Of a stretch of DNA of 64,000 bases, positions 27,186 through 35,944 are shown in pieces (position 1 is the first letter of the stretch; the number at the start of each line of letters is the position of its first letter). The DNA lies in the NCBI GenBank assembly GCA_020637755.1, contig JACKJW010000013.1, positions 1-64,000 of the forward strand, in the 5' to 3' direction. The notes under the pieces are model-generated. The model did no database searches and was not told the DNA's origin. It was given only the letters and a program-made list of their open reading frames with translations. The DNA is from Brucellaceae bacterium. Its GTDB lineage: Bacteria; Pseudomonadota; Alphaproteobacteria; Rhizobiales; Rhizobiaceae. The translations under genes were made by a program, and so were the position numbers.

Positions 27186-27782
27186 ATGCCGAAAATCCTC
27201 TTCTCAAGCCCCTCGCCCTATTCCGCCAAAGCCCGCATGGCCGCCACCCATGCCGGTTACGCGTTTGACTCTGTCGCGGTGGATACCGGTCAGGAGCCTG
27301 ACCTCCTCATCTCGGCCAATCCGCTCGGCAAGATCCCCGTGCTGCTGACCGATGACGGACGCGCCGTGCTGGACAGCGCGATGATCCTGCAGTTCATCAA
27401 CCGCGAAAAGCGCGGCTCGCTCTATCCGGCCAATGCGTTGAAGCGCACGGAAGCCGAGACGCTGGAAGCGCTGGCCGACGGGCTGGCCGACGCGCTGATC
27501 GCCCATGTCTACGAGCGGCGCTTCCGCCCGGAAGAGCTGGTGCACCAGCCCTGGCTCGACAAGCAATGGAAAAAGGCCACGCGGGCGCTTGACCATTTCA
27601 ACGCGAACCCGCCGCGCCTCACCGGAAAGCTCACCGGCGGGCATATCGCGTTGCGCGCGGCGCTCGGCTACGCCTCGTTGCGGTTTGGCGGCCAATGGGA
27701 GCGCGGGCGCGCCAAGCTGGTGCGCTGGACCAAAAAGTTCGACGAGAAATATCCGGAACTGGCAGCGCTTCTGCCGAAGTGA
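27186..27782 (+). CDS. Glutathione S-transferase family protein
   Basis: A 198-residue protein with thioredoxin-like N-terminal domain (MPKILFSSPSPYSAKARMAA; the SPSPYSAK segment is the glutathione-site region) and the conserved ANPLGKIPVLL loop, then DSAMILQFI. The C-terminal domain is helical. Substrate unknown. The ATG lies 35 bp after the RNase T2 gene, and a strong terminator follows. Confidence 0.92.
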   Translation: MPKILFSSPSPYSAKARMAATHAGYAFDSVAVDTGQEPDLLISANPLGKIPVLLTDDGRAVLDSAMILQFINREKRGSLYPANALKRTEAETLEALADGLADALIAHVYERRFRPEELVHQPWLDKQWKKATRALDHFNANPPRLTGKLTGGHIALRAALGYASLRFGGQWERGRAKLVRWTKKFDEKYPELAALLPK

Positions 27783-27798
27783 AAGCCTGCAATTTGAA

Positions 27799-27826
27799 AA
27801 GGCCGGGGTGTCGCCACCCCGGCCTT
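27799..27826. terminator. Bidirectional intrinsic terminator
   Basis: Perfect 12-base stem AAGGCCGGGGTG / CACCCCGGCCTT with a TCGC loop. On the minus strand it is followed by TTTTC, a good U-tract for the Omp25-like gene; on the plus strand by a weaker T-rich run, serving the glutathione transferase gene. It sits between the convergent stops. Confidence 0.88.
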
Positions 27827-27858
27827 GCCGTTTCTTGTTGCTCTTTGCAGCAGCCGGA

Positions 27859-28530
27859 TCAGAACTTCACGCCGAGGCCGAGCGACACGCGGTTTTCCGA
27901 AGCGCTCACCTTGTTGACGCCGGAACCGGTGCGGAAGGCCTCAGTGCCGTAGTCGGTGTAGCGGTATTCGCCACGGGCAAAGACCTGTTCGGTGACCTTC
28001 ACATCGGTACCGGCACCGACGGTGTAGCCGAGATTGACCTTGTTGGCCGTCTTGCCGCCTTCGCGGATCGACATGTCGGCGGCAGCCAGACCGGCCGTGC
28101 CGTAGAGCAGCACGTCATTGGTCACGGCGACGCCGGCGCGGGCACGCAGGGAGCCGTCAAGACCGATTTCCGAACGGTTGGTGGCGTTGTTGCCCTTGGT
28201 GTTGCCGTAGCCCGCATCGGCTTCGGCACCGTAGACAAACTGGCCATGCTGAAGGTTGTAGCCGCCAAACACCGAGGCGCGGTAGCCGTCATTGATGTGG
28301 CGCTGGTTGGCCGGCTGCGTGCCGTGAACCTTGCCGAACTCGTAGGCACCGGTCACGCCGGCATAGCCGCCTTCCCAGCTTGAAACCGGTGCGGCTTCAT
28401 AGGCGGGTGCGGGCGGTGCCGGCGGCTCTTCGCCAACCACGTCGGCGGCATGGGCCGGGAATGCGAAGGCTGCAACGCCAAGGCCGAAAGCGGTGGCGAC
28501 AGCGGCCATATTGAAGGTACGGATCTTCAT
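27859..28530 (-). CDS. Omp25-like outer membrane porin
   Basis: Outer-membrane beta-barrel protein of 223 residues. A signal peptide ending AFAFPAHA-AD precedes a Pro/Ala-rich stretch (EEPPAPPAPAYEAAP), then the barrel opening SWEGGYAGVTGAYEFG and strands ending in ENRVSLGLGVKF with terminal Phe. This is the Omp25/Omp31 group of Hyphomicrobiales, thought to stabilise the outer membrane. AGGAG lies 8 bp before the ATG. A small hairpin (CCGCC/GGCGG, 9-base loop) is directly upstream of the ribosome binding site and might affect translation. Confidence 0.92.
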   Translation of the reverse strand: MKIRTFNMAAVATAFGLGVAAFAFPAHAADVVGEEPPAPPAPAYEAAPVSSWEGGYAGVTGAYEFGKVHGTQPANQRHINDGYRASVFGGYNLQHGQFVYGAEADAGYGNTKGNNATNRSEIGLDGSLRARAGVAVTNDVLLYGTAGLAAADMSIREGGKTANKVNLGYTVGAGTDVKVTEQVFARGEYRYTDYGTEAFRTGSGVNKVSASENRVSLGLGVKF

Positions 28531-28817
28531 TTCAAAACTCCTTTTCCGCCATTTCCTAAGGCGGCTGATGTTCCGGTTCGGGTTGTCCCCTGAGACGAGC
28601 GTCAAACCCCGTTGGTGCCGGAGTGGTTCCAATGTCCTTCGCAAATGCGGTAAAAGCGGACCCTGAAAAGGGAGTTTTGCTGGCCGCAATGGGGCCGAAT
28701 TGAGATGTGGTTTACAAGTCACTAAGAGCGGCTTGCGGGCGGCCGGCCCGCATGGCTTGGCCAGCGCAGCGGGCGGCCCTATATAGGGATGAGCAACCCT
28801 CTGGCAGCCGGTTTTTC

Positions 28818-29762
28818 ATGATTCTCGACATACTCATCCTGGCGGCAGGCCTCGCCCTGCTGGTTTACGCAGGCGATTATCTTGTGCGCGGTGCAGTGGG
28901 CCTGGCGGAAAATCTCGGCGTGTCGCCGCTGGTCATCGGCCTGACTGTCGTCGCCTTCGGGACCTCGGCTCCGGAACTCTTCATCTCGGTCCAGGCCGCG
29001 CTGCACGGCTCGCCCGGCATCGCCATCGGCAATGTGGTCGGTTCCAACATTGCCAACGTGCTGCTGGTCGTCGGACTTCCGGCCATGTTCGCGCCGCTTG
29101 CAGCCACCGAACGTGGCCTGCGCCGCAACATGTCGGCGATGATCGGCGTGACGCTGCTCTTCCTCTGGATGCTGAATGATGGAACGCTGGGCCGTGTCGA
29201 GGGCCTCGTCCTGCTGGGGCTGCTGGTGGCCTACATCATCTGGCAGATCCACACTGCCCGGCGCCTCAAGGAACCGGAGCACGATTTCCACGAAGAGATC
29301 GGCGAAGCCCCGCATGACCGCAAGCATATCGTGCTTTCGATCCTTGGCGGGCTGATCGGCCTGCCCATCGGTGCACAACTGACCGTGATGGGCGCCAGCG
29401 CCATCGCGCGCACCTTTGGCGTTTCAGATGAGGCAATCGGCCTGACCATCGTGGCGGTGGGCACGTCGCTGCCGGAGCTCGCGACGACGCTGACGGCGGT
29501 ACTGCGCGGCTCGTCTGCCGTCGCCATCGGCAATGTGGTCGGCTCCAACCTGTTCAACATCCTGTCCATCATGGGCATCACGGCGCTGATTGTGCCCGTT
29601 GCCGTGCCGGAACGCATCATCGCGGTCGACATGTGGATGATGCTGATGACAACGGTGATCCTGTCTGTGCTGGCCTATGCGCGCCTGCATGCCGGCAAGG
29701 CGATTGGGGCGGCCATGCTTTTGGCCTATGGTGCCTACACATGGTCGATTTTCGCGGGCTGA
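28818..29762 (+). CDS. Calcium/sodium antiporter family exchanger (YrbG-like)
   Basis: Inner-membrane cation exchanger of 314 residues with ten predicted helices in two inverted repeats. Each repeat has the ion-site motif: VVAFGTSAPELFIS with GNVVGSNIAN, and VVAVGTSLPELATT with GNVVGSNLFN. This is the CaCA superfamily, YrbG type. A central cytoplasmic loop (about 145-175) is short and charged. The start is the first Met of the first helix. A 287-bp divergent spacer separates it from the Omp25-like gene. Confidence 0.94.
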   Translation: MILDILILAAGLALLVYAGDYLVRGAVGLAENLGVSPLVIGLTVVAFGTSAPELFISVQAALHGSPGIAIGNVVGSNIANVLLVVGLPAMFAPLAATERGLRRNMSAMIGVTLLFLWMLNDGTLGRVEGLVLLGLLVAYIIWQIHTARRLKEPEHDFHEEIGEAPHDRKHIVLSILGGLIGLPIGAQLTVMGASAIARTFGVSDEAIGLTIVAVGTSLPELATTLTAVLRGSSAVAIGNVVGSNLFNILSIMGITALIVPVAVPERIIAVDMWMMLMTTVILSVLAYARLHAGKAIGAAMLLAYGAYTWSIFAG

Positions 29763-29765
29763 GGC

Positions 29766-30527
29766 ATGACGGACAGACCGGCAGCATTGGTGACGGGTGG
29801 CGCCAGACGCCTTGGCGCGGCGATCGCCCGTGATCTCGCTGCGGCGGGCTTTGCCGTTGCGATCCACCATCATCATTCCGGCGATGAAGCCGACGCGCTT
29901 GCCTCAGACATCCGTGGCGAGGGCGGCGTTGCGAAAACCTATGCGGGTGACCTGACGGATGCGGCGGCCACAGCAGCACTGGTTCCGGCAGTGGCCGCGC
30001 AACTCGGACCCGTTCGCCTGCTCGTCAACAATGCGTCGCTGTTCCTGCCGGACGGACTTGCCGATTTTACCACCGACATCTTCGACGCCCATGTTGCCAT
30101 GCATGTGAAGGCCCCGTCGCTTTTGGCCCGCGCGATGGCAGCGGGCCTGCCGGACGGAGCGGACGGGCTGATCGTCAACATGATCGACCAGCGCGTGCTG
30201 GCGCCCAATCCGCGCTTCTATTCCTACACGCTGTCAAAGGCGGCACTTGCCATGGCGACGAAGACCATGGCGCAGAGCCTGGCCCCGCGCATCCGTGTCA
30301 ACGGCATCGGCCCCGGCCCTTCCCTGCCGAACGAGCGCCAGAGCCAGGCCGATTTCGACCGGCAGGTGGACGGATTGATCCTGAAGCGCGGACCGGCACC
30401 GGAAGAATTCGGGGCGACGATCCGCTGGCTGTGGGCGGCGCCGTCCGTCACCGGCCAGATGATCGCGCTTGACGGCGGCCAGCATCTCGGCTGGGAAACG
30501 CCGGATGTGGCGGGGATCGCCGAATGA
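29766..30527 (+). CDS. SDR oxidoreductase, pteridine reductase-like (FolM/PTR1 type)
   Basis: Short-chain dehydrogenase of 253 residues. The cofactor site TGGARRLG (10-17) with consecutive arginines fits NADPH; NNAS is at 88-91. The usual catalytic Ser is replaced by Asp141 (NMIDQR), 13 residues before Tyr154 with Lys158 (YTLSK), the arrangement of PTR1/FolM pteridine reductases. It may reduce dihydromonapterin or dihydrofolate. It starts 3 bp after the antiporter stop and overlaps uvrC by ATGA. Confidence 0.85.
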   Translation: MTDRPAALVTGGARRLGAAIARDLAAAGFAVAIHHHHSGDEADALASDIRGEGGVAKTYAGDLTDAAATAALVPAVAAQLGPVRLLVNNASLFLPDGLADFTTDIFDAHVAMHVKAPSLLARAMAAGLPDGADGLIVNMIDQRVLAPNPRFYSYTLSKAALAMATKTMAQSLAPRIRVNGIGPGPSLPNERQSQADFDRQVDGLILKRGPAPEEFGATIRWLWAAPSVTGQMIALDGGQHLGWETPDVAGIAE

Positions 30528-32587
30528 ACGGGCGCGCGCGCCAGGGCGGCAGCGACATGGCAGGCTTCGATCCCGGCACGACAGGCGGCGACGGTGACGA
30601 CGAGGACCTGCTGCCGGACGGCGCAGAGGATGGAGCGCCCGATGCTGACAGCGGACCCGCAATCGACTGGGATGCCGGCGGTGTCGATCTTGGCGGCGCG
30701 ACCGGCGCGGACGCGATCCAGGTCTATGTGAAGCACCTGCCGAACAGGCCCGGCGTCTATCGCATGATGAACAAGGCCGGTGACGTGCTGTACGTCGGCA
30801 AGGCGCGCAGCCTGAAGAAGCGGGTGACCAACTACGCGCAGGGGCGCGGCCATTCCAACCGCATCGTGCGAATGGTGCGTGAAACGGCGGCGATGGAGTT
30901 CATCGTCACCCGTACGGAAACCGAAGCGCTGCTGCTGGAAGCCAACCTCATCAAGCGGTTGCGCCCGCGCTTCAACGTGCTGATGCGCGACGACAAGTCG
31001 TTTCCCTATATCGTGCTGACGCGCAATCATCCCTCGCCCGGCATCTTCAAGCATCGCGGGGCGCGCTCACGCGAGGCCGATTATTTTGGCCCCTTTGCGT
31101 CGGCCGGGGCCGTCGGGCGCACCATCAACGCGCTGCAGCGGGCCTTCCTGCTGCGCACCTGTTCGGATTCGGTGTTCGACAGCCGCACGCGCCCCTGCCT
31201 GCTGCACCAGATCAAGCGATGCGCGGGCCCGTGCACGGGCGAAATCAGCCCGGAGCGCTATGATGAACTGGTCGGCGAGGCCAAGGCCTTCCTTTCCGGC
31301 AAGTCGCAGGCGGTGAAGGCGCATATGGCGGACGCCATGCAGGAAGCCGCCGCCGGTCTCGATTTCGAGCGAGCCGCCATCTTCCGCGACCGGCTGTCGG
31401 CCCTCTCCCATGTGCAGACGCATCAGGGCATCAACGCGCAATCGACCGAGGAAGCCGACATTTTTGCCATCCATCAGGAGGGCGGACAGACCTGCATCGA
31501 GGTCTTCTTCTTCCGCACAGGTCAGAACTGGGGCAACCGCGCCTATTTCCCGAAGGCGGATGCCTCGATGGAGGCGCCGGAGGTGCTGGAGGCATTCCTG
31601 GCCCAGTTCTATGACGACAAGCCCGCACCGCGCCTTCTGCTGCTGTCGCACGAGATCGAGGACCGGGAGCTGCTCGCCGAGGCGCTGACAGCGCGAGCCG
31701 GCTTCAAGGTTGCGGTCAGCGTTCCGCAACGTGGCGAGAAGAAGGACCTCGTTGATCACGCACTCCAGAATGCGCGCGAGGCGCTGGGCCGCAGGATGGC
31801 CGAAACCTCCTCGCAGGCGCGGCTGCTGGCCGGCCTGGCCGAGACCTTCGGGCTAGCGGCCGTGCCGCGGCGCATCGAGGTTTATGACAATTCGCACATC
31901 ATGGGCTCCAATGCGGTGGGCGGCATGATCGTCGCCGGGCCGGAAGGCTTTGTGAAAAACCAGTACCGCAAGTTCAACATCAAGAGCACCGACATCACGC
32001 CCGGCGACGATTTCGGCATGATGCGCGAGGTGATGCAGCGCCGCTTCTCGCGCCTCATGAAGGAACACGGTCTGCCCGACCGTTCCGCCGCAGCGGCGGG
32101 TGGCGCCGCTGGTGAGGACGACGCCCTCCCCGCCTGGCCCGACGTGATCCTGATCGACGGCGGCAAGGGCCAGATGAGCACCGTGCGCGCCATGCTCGAT
32201 GAGCTGGGCGTTTCGGGCGCGGTGACGGCCATCGGCGTTGCCAAGGGTGCGGACCGGGAGGCCGGCCGCGAGCGCTTCCACATGGAGGGTCGGCCGGATT
32301 TCTCGCTGCCGCCGCGCGATCCGGTGCTCTATTTCATCCAGCGCCTGCGCGACGAGGCGCATCGCTTCGCCATCGGCTCCCACCGCGCCCGGCGCAAGAA
32401 GGAGATGGTGAAGAACCCGCTCGACGAGATCGGCGGGATCGGTCCCGCGCGCAAGCGCGCCCTGCTCCATCATTTCGGCACCGCCAAGGCCGTTTCGCGC
32501 GCCGCGTTGGGCGACCTGATGGCGGTTGACGGCATCTCCGAGCAGATCGCGCAGCAGATTTACAACCATTTTCACGAAAAAGGCTGA
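30524..32587 (+). CDS. uvrC: Excinuclease ABC subunit C
   Basis: Nucleotide excision repair nuclease (687 residues) that cuts on both sides of a lesion with UvrB. Order: acidic Gly/Asp-rich extension (1-65), GIY-YIG domain (PGVYRMM ... LYVGKARSLKKR, about 75-105), UVR domain (AAAGLDFERAAIFRDRL), RNase H-like domain (RIEVYDNSHIMGSNAVGGMI and ILIDGGKGQM), and C-terminal helix-hairpin-helix pair (IGGIGPARKRALLHHFG, VDGISEQIAQQIY). The N-terminal extension is longer than in E. coli. Start overlaps the SDR stop. Confidence 0.98.
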   Translation: MNGRARQGGSDMAGFDPGTTGGDGDDEDLLPDGAEDGAPDADSGPAIDWDAGGVDLGGATGADAIQVYVKHLPNRPGVYRMMNKAGDVLYVGKARSLKKRVTNYAQGRGHSNRIVRMVRETAAMEFIVTRTETEALLLEANLIKRLRPRFNVLMRDDKSFPYIVLTRNHPSPGIFKHRGARSREADYFGPFASAGAVGRTINALQRAFLLRTCSDSVFDSRTRPCLLHQIKRCAGPCTGEISPERYDELVGEAKAFLSGKSQAVKAHMADAMQEAAAGLDFERAAIFRDRLSALSHVQTHQGINAQSTEEADIFAIHQEGGQTCIEVFFFRTGQNWGNRAYFPKADASMEAPEVLEAFLAQFYDDKPAPRLLLLSHEIEDRELLAEALTARAGFKVAVSVPQRGEKKDLVDHALQNAREALGRRMAETSSQARLLAGLAETFGLAAVPRRIEVYDNSHIMGSNAVGGMIVAGPEGFVKNQYRKFNIKSTDITPGDDFGMMREVMQRRFSRLMKEHGLPDRSAAAAGGAAGEDDALPAWPDVILIDGGKGQMSTVRAMLDELGVSGAVTAIGVAKGADREAGRERFHMEGRPDFSLPPRDPVLYFIQRLRDEAHRFAIGSHRARRKKEMVKNPLDEIGGIGPARKRALLHHFGTAKAVSRAALGDLMAVDGISEQIAQQIYNHFHEKG

Positions 32588-32590
32588 ATG

Positions 32591-32611
32591 CGGCGCTGGA
32601 AAGCGCCGTTT
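32591..32611 (+). terminator. Intrinsic terminator after uvrC
   Basis: Stem CGGCGCT / AGCGCCG with a GGAA loop, starting 3 bp after the uvrC stop and followed by TTT. The short U-tract makes termination probably partial. pgsA begins about 100 bp downstream. Confidence 0.6.
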
Positions 32612-32707
32612 CCCGCACCAAATGGTCGAAACAGCCCCACGCCCGTGTTGACCTCGCCCGGTCCTGTCTGGTTTGACTGGTGAATCAGGAAACCGGTCCG
32701 GGGCATC

Positions 32708-33298
32708 ATGGCCAGACGTGCATACAGCCTTCCCAACCTGCTGACCTACGCGCGAATTCTCGCCGTGCCGGCGATCGCGGTGTGCTTCTTCCTGGAAGGC
32801 AGGCTGCAATCGAGCGACTTTGCGCGCTGGTCGGCGCTGGCGATTTTCACCATCGCGTCCATCACGGATTTCTTCGATGGCTATCTGGCGCGTGCCTGGC
32901 AGCAGACCTCCAACATCGGCCGGATGCTGGATCCGATTGCCGACAAGCTGCTGGTCGCCACCTGCCTGCTGCTGCTGGCTGCCGATACCGACCGCACCAT
33001 TGCCGGCTGGTCGCTTTGGGCGGCGATCATCATCCTGTGCCGGGAAATCCTCGTTTCGGGCCTGCGCGAATATCTGGCCGAGCTCAAGGTATCGGTGCCG
33101 GTGACGACGATGGCCAAGTGGAAGACCACAATCCAGTTGCTGGCCATCGGCTTCCTGCTGGCCGGCCCTGCCGGTGACAAGGTGTTGCCCTACACGACCG
33201 AAACCGGCCTTGTGCTGCTCTGGATTTCCGCCATGGTGACCCTTTATACGGGTTACGATTATTTCCGCGCCGGGCTACGCCATGTCATCGACGACTAG
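32708..33298 (+). CDS. pgsA: CDP-diacylglycerol-glycerol-3-phosphate 3-phosphatidyltransferase
   Basis: Membrane enzyme of 196 residues making phosphatidylglycerol phosphate. The catalytic motif DFFDGYLARAWQQTSNIGRM-LDPIAD has the expected Asp/Arg/Gly spacing; NLLTYARI at the N-terminus and SGLREYLAEL are PgsA hallmarks. The ATG lies in uvrC-downstream context, and moaD follows after 32 bp; the order uvrC-pgsA-moaD-moaE is common in rhizobia. A second family member is at 14.9 kb. Confidence 0.96.
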   Translation: MARRAYSLPNLLTYARILAVPAIAVCFFLEGRLQSSDFARWSALAIFTIASITDFFDGYLARAWQQTSNIGRMLDPIADKLLVATCLLLLAADTDRTIAGWSLWAAIIILCREILVSGLREYLAELKVSVPVTTMAKWKTTIQLLAIGFLLAGPAGDKVLPYTTETGLVLLWISAMVTLYTGYDYFRAGLRHVIDD

Positions 33299-33330
33299 GC
33301 GCGCGCGAAACGAGCCGGAGGAATGCGCTG

Positions 33331-33582
33331 ATGAGACTGGTCTATTTTGCATGGGTGCGCGAGCGCATCGGCAAGGAGAGCGAGGAGGTTTCGCTTCCCT
33401 CCGCTGTGGTGACGGTACGTGACCTTCTCGACTGGCTGAAGACGCGCGGGCAGGAATATGAAGCTGCGCTCGAACATGCCGATGCCATCCGCGTGGCGCT
33501 CGACATGGAGCATGTTCACCATTCCGAAAAGATCGGCACGCCCTTCGAGATCGCGCTCTTTCCGCCGATGACCGGGGGCTGA
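33331..33582 (+). CDS. moaD: Molybdopterin synthase small subunit
   Basis: Ubiquitin-like sulfur carrier of 83 residues. The C-terminus FPPMTGG has the Gly-Gly that is adenylated and thiocarboxylated to donate sulfur for the dithiolene of molybdopterin. The fold start MRLVYFAWVRERIG is typical. Four bp separate it from moaE, its catalytic partner. Confidence 0.97.
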   Translation: MRLVYFAWVRERIGKESEEVSLPSAVVTVRDLLDWLKTRGQEYEAALEHADAIRVALDMEHVHHSEKIGTPFEIALFPPMTGG

Positions 33583-33586
33583 GGCC

Positions 33587-34054
33587 ATGGGCGCGCATGT
33601 GACCCCGATGGTGCGCATCCAGCGCGAGGATTTTGATGCCAACTCCGAGATCGCCCGGCTGACGGCAGGGCGCGGCGACGTGGGCGCTGTCGTCACCTTC
33701 ACCGGATATTGCCGCGACGAGGGTGGAAAGCTCTCCGCGCTGGAGCTGGAGCATTATCCCGGCATGGCGGAAGCCGAGATTTCCCGGATTGCTTCACGAG
33801 CGGCGGAGCGTTGGCCGGTGACAGGGCTCACTGCCATCCACCGCTATGGAAAAATCGCGCCGGGCGGGCAGATCGTGCTGGTGGTGGCTGCCTCGCCGCA
33901 CCGGCAGGCCGCCTTTGATGCGGCTTCCTTCCTGATGGATTACCTCAAGACCCGCGCGCCCTTCTGGAAGAAGGAATATCTCAAGGACGGTTCCGCCGGG
34001 CACTGGGTCGACGCCAAGGATGCCGACGACGCGGCGCTGACGCGCTGGGAGTGA
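33587..34054 (+). CDS. moaE: Molybdopterin synthase catalytic subunit
   Basis: Catalytic subunit of 155 residues converting precursor Z (cPMP) to molybdopterin with MoaD. Family blocks: GAVVTFTGYCRD, LELEHYPGMAEAEI, AIHRYGKIAPGGQIVLVVAASPHR and the active-site lysines in APFWKKE. The cofactor serves molybdoenzymes such as the one at 22.8 kb. A strong bidirectional terminator follows. Confidence 0.97.
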   Translation: MGAHVTPMVRIQREDFDANSEIARLTAGRGDVGAVVTFTGYCRDEGGKLSALELEHYPGMAEAEISRIASRAAERWPVTGLTAIHRYGKIAPGGQIVLVVAASPHRQAAFDAASFLMDYLKTRAPFWKKEYLKDGSAGHWVDAKDADDAALTRWE

Positions 34055-34058
34055 GGTG

Positions 34059-34088
34059 AAAAGGCCGGAGCGCACGCCCCGGCCTTTT
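34059..34088. terminator. Bidirectional intrinsic terminator between moaE and ndk
   Basis: Ten-base stem AAAAGGCCGG / CCGGCCTTTT with a 10-base loop. The outer A-T pairs give a T-run on both strands, so it can end both the moaE transcript and the convergent ndk transcript. Confidence 0.88.
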
Positions 34089-34133
34089 CAATTTCATTAT
34101 CAACAGCTTGACGCCTCAGGCGGCCAAAGTGAT

Positions 34134-34556
34134 TCAGCCGACGATCTCGTTGCCGCCGAACCAGAAGGCAATTTCCTCGGCGGCGGTTTCCGGAGCATCG
34201 GAACCGTGCACGGAGTTCTCGCCGATCGACAGGGCATGGACCTTGCGGATGGTGCCTTCGGCGGCCTGGGCCGGGTTGGTGGCGCCCATCACTTCGCGGT
34301 TCCTGGCAATGGCGTTCTCGCCTTCCAGAACCTGCACGATGGTCGGGCCGGACGACATGAACTCGGTCAGTTCACCGAAGAACGGACGCTCCTTGTGGAC
34401 GGCATAGAACTGCTCGGCCTGGCGCAGGCTCATCCAGACACGCTTGGAGGCGACCACGCGCAGGCCGGCATCTTCCAGCATCCTGGTGATGGCGCCGGTC
34501 AGGTTGCGCTTGGTGGCGTCGGGCTTGATCATCGAAAAGGTACGTTCAATGGCCAT
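34134..34556 (-). CDS. ndk: Nucleoside diphosphate kinase
   Basis: Enzyme of 140 residues transferring the gamma phosphate between nucleotides. The phosphorylated histidine is His117 in ENSVHGSD, and ERTFSMIKPDATKRN opens the fold. Lys11 and the Arg residues of the nucleotide site are present. Monocistronic, convergent with moaE. Confidence 0.98.
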   Translation of the reverse strand: MAIERTFSMIKPDATKRNLTGAITRMLEDAGLRVVASKRVWMSLRQAEQFYAVHKERPFFGELTEFMSSGPTIVQVLEGENAIARNREVMGATNPAQAAEGTIRKVHALSIGENSVHGSDAPETAAEEIAFWFGGNEIVG

Positions 34557-34662
34557 GATGGTCCTCTTGCTTGCAAATACGGTTCCGGCGCGGCGGACAG
34601 GGCCCGCAGCGCCGGTTCGCGGGCGCTATAGCGCGTTTGTGTGAAAAACGAAAGACGCCGCC

Positions 34663-35355
34663 TCAGCCGCAGGCCGGTGCCTTCCGGCCCAACCCGTCAT
34701 GCAGGTCGAGGCAACGGCCGAACCAGTCCGCCACCGGATCGTCATCGGGCAGGAAGGCGAAGGGCGACACCACCCGCACCCACTGGAAGGCGCCGAAGAC
34801 GATGTAGTCGGCAAAGAGCGGTGACTGGCCGCCAATAAAGGGCTGGCGCTTCAGGGTGGTGCGCAGCGGATTTAGGCTGGCCAGGAAGGCGGCATGGGCC
34901 TCCTCGCTGATGTGCCGCACTTCTTCCAGCGGCCTGCCGAACTTGCCTTCACGATCGGTGCGGAAATAGGCCTGGTCCGCGGGTTCCAGAAAATCATGGA
35001 TGTCCATGATGGCGACCCGCACCAGATAGGGATGGATGGTGAGCTGCGACCAGCTTTCCACGAACCGGGAAAGCGCGCGGCCACCCTCGCCGCCAAACAG
35101 GCTGGGGCGATCCGGATAGGTGTCTTCCAGGTACTCGGCGATGGCGAAGCTGTCGGCGACGACCTGTCCCTTGTCGTTGATGACGGGGATGGTCTTCGAC
35201 ACGCCACCCTCGACCGCCGGCACTTTTGTGAAGGGTGTCGGAACGGTCTCGAAATCGAGGCCCTTGTGGGCGAGCGCCATCGCCACCTTCCAGCAATGGG
35301 GGCTGAAGGGGCGGGCATGGTCACTGCCGACGAGATCATAAAGGCGGATGGTCAC
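34663..35355 (-). CDS. Glutathione S-transferase family protein
   Basis: A 230-residue protein with N-terminal thioredoxin-like domain (RLYDLVGSDHARPFSPHCWKVAMALAHKGL, a CxxK-like arrangement with Cys21) and the SKTIPVIND and ADSFAIAEYLEDTYPDRPSLFG blocks, then an all-helical C-terminal domain. The PHCWK segment suggests an omega or beta-etherase-like member. It is not closely similar to the one at 27.2 kb. Substrate unknown. Confidence 0.9.
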   Translation of the reverse strand: MTIRLYDLVGSDHARPFSPHCWKVAMALAHKGLDFETVPTPFTKVPAVEGGVSKTIPVINDKGQVVADSFAIAEYLEDTYPDRPSLFGGEGGRALSRFVESWSQLTIHPYLVRVAIMDIHDFLEPADQAYFRTDREGKFGRPLEEVRHISEEAHAAFLASLNPLRTTLKRQPFIGGQSPLFADYIVFGAFQWVRVVSPFAFLPDDDPVADWFGRCLDLHDGLGRKAPACG

Positions 35356-35419
35356 GGCTTGCCTCGCTTGCTCTTTTTCCTGATTTGCGCATCATCGCGG
35401 CAATCGGGGGAACGGGAAA

Positions 35420-35938
35420 GTGGATGCCAGACAAAATTTCCTGATGTTTGCGACCTACAATGCGTGGGCGAACGGGCGGCTCTATGACGCCGCCGCCGAG
35501 TTGGACGACAAGGCATGGCGATCCGATTGCGGCGCCTTCTTCCATTCCATGATGGGAACGCTGAACCACATTCTGGTGGGTGACCGGGTCTGGATGAAGC
35601 GGTTTACCGGCGAGGGCACACAGCCGCCATCTCTCGACACGATCCTGCACGAGGACTTTGCCTCGCTCAGGGCCGCGCGCGAGGCAGAGGACCGGCGCAT
35701 CATCGCCTTTGTCGAAGGCCTGACGGAAGAGGCGGTGGCCGGACGCTTCACCTACACCACGATGACGGACCTGCGCACGGTTTCCCAGCGGCTGGCCCCG
35801 GCGCTGGCGCACTTCTTCAATCACCAGACCCATCATCGCGGGCAGGCGCACATGGTCCTCTCCGTACTCGGCCGCACGCCACCGGAACTGGACCTGATCT
35901 ATTTCTTCCGCGCACCGGAGGGGCGTGTATTTGCGTGA
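35420..35938 (+). CDS. DinB family protein
   Basis: Four-helix bundle protein of 172 residues of the DinB/YfiT group, metal-binding and often thiol-dependent. Putative metal-site histidines lie in MMGTLNHILVGD and in FFNHQTHHRGQAHMVL. The start is a GTG with G-rich sequence just upstream (MDARQNFLMFATYNAWAN). Function of most members is unknown. Its stop is 7 bp from the convergent ABC exporter stop. Confidence 0.9.
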   Translation: MDARQNFLMFATYNAWANGRLYDAAAELDDKAWRSDCGAFFHSMMGTLNHILVGDRVWMKRFTGEGTQPPSLDTILHEDFASLRAAREAEDRRIIAFVEGLTEEAVAGRFTYTTMTDLRTVSQRLAPALAHFFNHQTHHRGQAHMVLSVLGRTPPELDLIYFFRAPEGRVFA

Positions 35939-35944
35939 GCCTGT

